Assembly (NCBI GenBank): GCA_003518745.1 | Contig: DOYB01000060.1 | Span: forward strand, 5,194-13,457 | Length of the DNA stretch: 8,264 bases | DNA from: Selenomonas sp. | GTDB taxonomy: Bacteria > Bacillota > Negativicutes > Selenomonadales > Selenomonadaceae | Direction: 5' to 3' | Part shown: one piece after another, positions 5,702 to 8,264 of the stretch | Numbering within the stretch: the first letter of the stretch is position 1 | Layout: every line of letters begins with the position of its first letter | Notes under the pieces: generated by a model | Seen by the model: the letters and a program-made list of their open reading frames with translations, nothing else | What the model was told of the DNA's origin: nothing | Databases searched by the model: none | Position numbers and translations under genes: made by a program

Positions 5702-5709
5702 CCATCAAT

Positions 5710-6579
5710 ATGCGACTACTGAAAGCTATGCAGGAGGCGGAGCGATTCTCCACTACGGAGCAATTCGTCATCGACTACATGCTGAAAAATCCAACGGAAA
5801 TTGCCAGTCTCGCTATCCGGGATCTGGCTGAGCGCACCTTTACCAGCCCGGCGGCAGTGTTTCGCCTCTGCCAGAAGCTAGGGATGAAGGGATACAACGA
5901 GTTCAAAATCCGCTTTATGAGCGAGATGAGCAGGGCAGATCAAGGGCAGGCAGGCTGCGCACTGGTGAGGCGCCCCATTACGGATAAGGACTCCATCAGT
6001 GACATTGTGCGGAAGATGGCGGCCATCGAGATAGAAGCTATCGAAGAAACCAGAAATGAGATGGATTTCGCTCAATTGGAGCGGATAGTGAAGCTCATGG
6101 ACAAAGCCGCGGTCATTGATATATACGCCTACGACCAGAATTACGCCTTGGCTGAAACAGCTGTCTATAATCTGTTGCAGGTGAAACAGACAGCCGTTGC
6201 CCACAATGCCATGAACAGTCAATTCTCCCAAGCGCTTATTTCCGATCGGACTCACTTTGCCATCATCATAAGTCGTTCCGGGGAGAACAGGCGCCTTCTG
6301 CGCACAGCTAAAATTCTCAAGGAACGGCATGTGCCCACAGCCCTGCTCACCAGTGCCAAGGATGCGGCGCTGGTGCCCTTGTGCGATGAGTTTCTCTATG
6401 TGGCTAACAGTCTTGAGTATCTGGATTTCGGCGGCAACATCTTCAGTGTTGGTGTTCGCTATTACCTGGATGTGATGGTAGGCATCCTCCTTGCCCGTCA
6501 TTTTGGTGACATTGAGCAATTCTACCAGGTCTATGAGAAGCATATTGGCCGCCAGGATTCTCCGGACAGACTTTGGTAA
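5710..6579 (+). CDS. RpiR-family transcriptional regulator (HTH + SIS)
   Basis: This 289-residue cytoplasmic regulator has the usual RpiR length and layout. Residues 1-77 are the HTH_6 domain: an opening helix with STTEQFVIDYMLKNP, then IRDLAERTFTSPAAVFRLCQKLGMKGYNEFK, the typical 'tS.atv.R..kklG..Gy.efk' recognition region. Residues 125-260 are the sugar-isomerase (SIS) domain, which binds phosphosugars; IIISRSGENRRLL (185-197) is the phosphate-binding loop and VPTALLTSAKDAAL follows. Such proteins repress or activate sugar-catabolism genes in response to a phosphorylated sugar. The next gene is a lactose/cellobiose-type PTS permease, so its target is probably that operon and its ligand the phosphosugar produced by it. 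It has its own terminator and the PTS has its own promoter. The ligand cannot be read from the sequence. Confidence 0.92.
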   Translation: MRLLKAMQEAERFSTTEQFVIDYMLKNPTEIASLAIRDLAERTFTSPAAVFRLCQKLGMKGYNEFKIRFMSEMSRADQGQAGCALVRRPITDKDSISDIVRKMAAIEIEAIEETRNEMDFAQLERIVKLMDKAAVIDIYAYDQNYALAETAVYNLLQVKQTAVAHNAMNSQFSQALISDRTHFAIIISRSGENRRLLRTAKILKERHVPTALLTSAKDAALVPLCDEFLYVANSLEYLDFGGNIFSVGVRYYLDVMVGILLARHFGDIEQFYQVYEKHIGRQDSPDRLW

Positions 6580-6609
6580 ATTACGATTGAAACAATAAAG
6601 AAAACGATT

Positions 6610-6644
6610 TCCGAAACAGTGTTTTATTCTGTTTCGGATTTTTT
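6610..6644 (+). terminator. Rho-independent terminator after the RpiR gene
   Basis: TCCGAAACAG (6610-6619) and CTGTTTCGGA (6629-6638) form a perfect 10-pair stem with a 9-base loop, followed by six T at 6639-6644. It separates the regulator transcript from the PTS operon. Confidence 0.92.
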
Positions 6645-6684
6645 CGTTACTTTTGAAACGTTATTCCAGAACTGTCTGAATCTC

Positions 6685-6713
6685 TTGAACACACAGAATC
6701 CATGTGCTATATT
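6685..6713 (+). promoter_or_regulatory. Strong promoter of the PTS operon
   Basis: TTGAAC at 6685-6690, a 17-base spacer and TATATT at 6708-6713, with an extended TGC before the -10, form a strong sigma-A promoter. The start would be near 6720. The leader to the EIIC start is about 96 bases and contains two short stems (CCCC/GGGG near 6736-6751 and GAACC/GGTTC at 6758-6771). Confidence 0.75.
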
Positions 6714-6726
6714 GGAATCGTTCCAA
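6712..6726. promoter_or_regulatory. Palindromic operator candidate over the PTS start site
   Basis: TTGGAA-TCG-TTCCAA is a perfect 6-bp inverted repeat that overlaps the end of the -10 and the predicted start point, the classical place for a repressor. The adjacent RpiR regulator is the obvious candidate ligand. It also partly resembles a CcpA cre site but misses conserved positions. A TTGGAA half site (5636-5641) and a TCGTTCC half site (5668-5674) occur in the RpiR leader. Confidence 0.5.
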
Positions 6727-6815
6727 GGAATACACCCCCGGCGCGCAGGGGATGCAGGAACCTACAGGTTCAGATTTTAGGATTATTAAGCTATTGAGAA
6801 AGAGAGGCTTCACTC

Positions 6816-8120
6816 ATGACGAAACAAGAGATGTTCGACAAGTTTGTCGAATTCATGGCTCGCTTCGCCGAGTACAAAGCGGTAGCCGCCTTGCGTGACG
6901 GTTTTATCATGACTACTCCTTTTACCATCTGCGGCTCCTTGTTCTTACTCATTGCCAACCTGCCTATTCCCGGCTATCCGGAGTTTATGGCAAGCATGTT
7001 TGGCCCCCATTGGACTGACCCCTTGAACGCCGTAGCAGGCGGTACTTTCAACATCCTGGGCATCGTTGCGGTGCTGGCCATCACCTACAAATACGTAGAG
7101 GCCGAAGGGTGTGATGCCATTATGGCCTCCATCCTGGCTTTGGCAGCCTTCGTTATCGTGATGCCTGCCTCCGTGGCCGTGGAAGGCGGCGGTACGGCAG
7201 ACAATGTCATCCCCAAGCTTTGGGGCGGCAGCAATGGTGTTATCACAGCCATTATGATTTCCTTTTTCACCTCCGCGGTGTTCTGCTGGTGCGAGAAGAA
7301 CCACATCGGTATCAAGATGCCCGAGGCTGTGCCAGGTGGCGTGGCCAGGGCCTTTGAAGCACTGACTCCCGGCGTCATTCTCTTTACATCAGCTTCTATA
7401 ATATACGGCTTATGCCACTTCATGGGAGCCACTACTTTCCCGGAGCTGATCTTCGCTGTGATCCAGACACCACTGCAGGGCCTGTCTGACACGGTGGTAG
7501 GCGGCACCGTCTTCTCCATCCTGATGACCGTCCTGTTCTGGGCCGGCATCCACGGTCCAAACGTGGTGGGTGGTATCTTGAACCCCCTTATGATTGCGAA
7601 CTCTCTGGACAACCAGAAAATCCTTGATGCGGGCATGAGCCTCTTGGGCAACCCCGATGCTCATATCCTTACCATTCAGATTACCGATACTATGATGAAA
7701 CCCGGCGGCTGCGGCGCTACTTTCGGCCTGCTCATCGCCAGCTATCTGGTAGCCCGTTCCCAGCAGATGAAGACCATCACCCGTTTGGGCACTGTCCCCG
7801 GTTTCTTCAATATCAACGAGCCCATCATCTTCGGTCTGCCTATCGTGTTCAACCCTTACATGCTCGTGCCCTTCTGTCTGGCACAGCTTGCGGTGATGCT
7901 CATTGCCTATGCTGCTATCGCCGTTGGCTTCATGGCTCCCTTCAGTGCTATCCAGGTTCCCTGGACTACACCTCCAATCATCGCAGGCTTCCTCATGAAT
8001 GGCTGGCAGGGCGCAGTGGTGCAGATTGCCGGACTTGCCGCCGCCACCGCCATCTACTTCCCCTTCGTCAAAGCTCAGGATAATGCCTTCTACAAGGATG
8101 AGCAGGGCGAGGCAGCGTAA
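6816..8120 (+). CDS. PTS lactose/cellobiose-family EIIC permease
   Basis: This 434-residue polytopic membrane protein is the sugar-translocating subunit of a phosphotransferase system of the Lac family (CelB/ChbC type), moving a sugar, often a beta-linked disaccharide, into the cell for phosphorylation by EIIB. The ribosome binding site AAGAGAGG at 6800-6807 precedes the ATG. About ten hydrophobic segments are seen. Key motifs are AGIHGPN with H246 and FNINEPIIFGLP with E335, at almost the same positions as the His and Glu that contact sugar in the Bacillus cereus ChbC structure. VPWTTPPIIAGFLMNG (381-396) is the conserved C-terminal loop. No EIIA or EIIB domain is fused. The EIIB gene begins 95 bases downstream. 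The substrate could be cellobiose, chitobiose, lactose or another; the sequence alone does not decide. The coding region is visibly more GC-rich than the genes at 19-5246. Confidence 0.94.
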   Translation: MTKQEMFDKFVEFMARFAEYKAVAALRDGFIMTTPFTICGSLFLLIANLPIPGYPEFMASMFGPHWTDPLNAVAGGTFNILGIVAVLAITYKYVEAEGCDAIMASILALAAFVIVMPASVAVEGGGTADNVIPKLWGGSNGVITAIMISFFTSAVFCWCEKNHIGIKMPEAVPGGVARAFEALTPGVILFTSASIIYGLCHFMGATTFPELIFAVIQTPLQGLSDTVVGGTVFSILMTVLFWAGIHGPNVVGGILNPLMIANSLDNQKILDAGMSLLGNPDAHILTIQITDTMMKPGGCGATFGLLIASYLVARSQQMKTITRLGTVPGFFNINEPIIFGLPIVFNPYMLVPFCLAQLAVMLIAYAAIAVGFMAPFSAIQVPWTTPPIIAGFLMNGWQGAVVQIAGLAAATAIYFPFVKAQDNAFYKDEQGEAA

Positions 8121-8215
8121 GAAAAGCTCTGAAAGCAATGGTTCCCTCGTATTTGTAAACTATTGAAAATATTTAGGCCGTCTGTTATTTGTTGTAGAAA
8201 AAGGAGTGCATCATC

Positions 8216-8264
8216 ATGAAAAAAATCATTCTTCTCTGTGCCGCTGGTATGTCCACCTCTATGC
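8216..8264 (+). CDS. PTS lactose/cellobiose-family EIIB, 5' end only
   Basis: The window cuts this gene after 16 codons, which read MKKIILLCAAGMSTSM. The first strand followed by C8 in CAAGMSTS is the phosphocysteine loop of EIIB-Lac/Cel (CelA/ChbB) proteins; the cysteine takes phosphate from EIIA and passes it to sugar carried by the EIIC encoded just upstream. The ribosome binding site is AAGGAG at 8201-8206, nine bases before the ATG. The 95-base gap to EIIC contains no clear terminator or promoter, so the two are probably co-transcribed. Full length in the family is about 100 residues, so some 84 residues lie beyond the window. Confidence 0.9.
   Translation, partial: MKKIILLCAAGMSTSM

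Noticed and set aside
5878..6543. 221-codon minus-strand ORF opposite RpiR
   Set aside because: The plus strand holds complete HTH and SIS domains; the antisense frame has no motif or ribosome binding site.
6713..6726. CcpA cre site at the PTS promoter
   Set aside because: TGGAATCGTTCCAA keeps the central CG but misses conserved flanking positions, while it is a better symmetric palindrome of another type.
7410..8138. Long minus-strand ORFs (also 7085-7651 and 6945-7304) opposite EIIC
   Set aside because: They are antisense shadows of a strongly supported PTS EIIC gene; their His/Gly/Asp-rich translations look like reversed GC-rich codons.
8163..8190. TTGAAA-N16-TTATTT as a separate EIIB promoter
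   Set aside because: The -10 is weak and EIIC and EIIB are expected to be co-transcribed, with no terminator between them.

Overview
The window looks like chromosomal DNA from a flagellated, anaerobic Firmicute, most likely in the Negativicutes (Selenomonas-like). The grounds are strong AGGAGG-type ribosome binding sites, an AgrA/AgrC-style LytTR two-component pair, a FliD-like protein, a sigma-28-type promoter, and a lactose/cellobiose-family PTS under an RpiR regulator. The genus is an inference; no rRNA or other taxonomic marker is present.

Left half (1-5250) reads as accessory or surface/motility-related DNA. It opens with a FliD C-terminal-like protein (19-837), closed by a long terminator-like hairpin. 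A LytTR response regulator with a GTG start at 933 and a GHKL sensor kinase follow, overlapping by 8 nt. The kinase reading frame ends inside the left arm of a roughly 164-bp palindromic, MITE-like element (3107-3270). That element fills the gap to a convergent minus-strand gene for a membrane-anchored thioredoxin-fold protein whose CxxC is missing. A 179-bp divergent control region follows, with a sigma-A-type promoter on the minus strand and a sigma-28-type promoter on the plus strand. The plus-strand promoter drives an unrecognised charged protein of 389 aa (DUF6033-like at best). The FliD-like protein and the sigma-28-like promoter suggest at least part of this half belongs to a late-flagellar regulon; that is inference.

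Middle (5290-5510) holds a self-contained tRNA-Ala(CGC) unit: promoter, leader hairpin, tRNA with encoded CCA, and rho-independent terminator.

Right half (5510-8264) is a sugar-uptake locus. An RpiR-family regulator (HTH plus SIS) is preceded by a leader with a perfect palindrome, a possible 29-codon ORF and two -10 candidates, and ends in a perfect terminator. A separate strong promoter, overlapped by the palindrome TTGGAATCGTTCCAA, drives a lactose/cellobiose-family PTS EIIC gene. The first 16 codons of the matching EIIB gene, including its phosphocysteine loop, are cut by the window end. The simplest reading is that RpiR senses a phosphosugar and controls the EIIC-EIIB operon, possibly through that palindrome.

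No CRISPR array, complete transposase, rRNA or phage gene was seen, and no gap without a gene exceeds 300 bases. The best leads are the palindromic element that rewrites a kinase C-terminus, the sigma-28-like promoter on an unknown gene, and the CxxC-less thioredoxin-fold protein.
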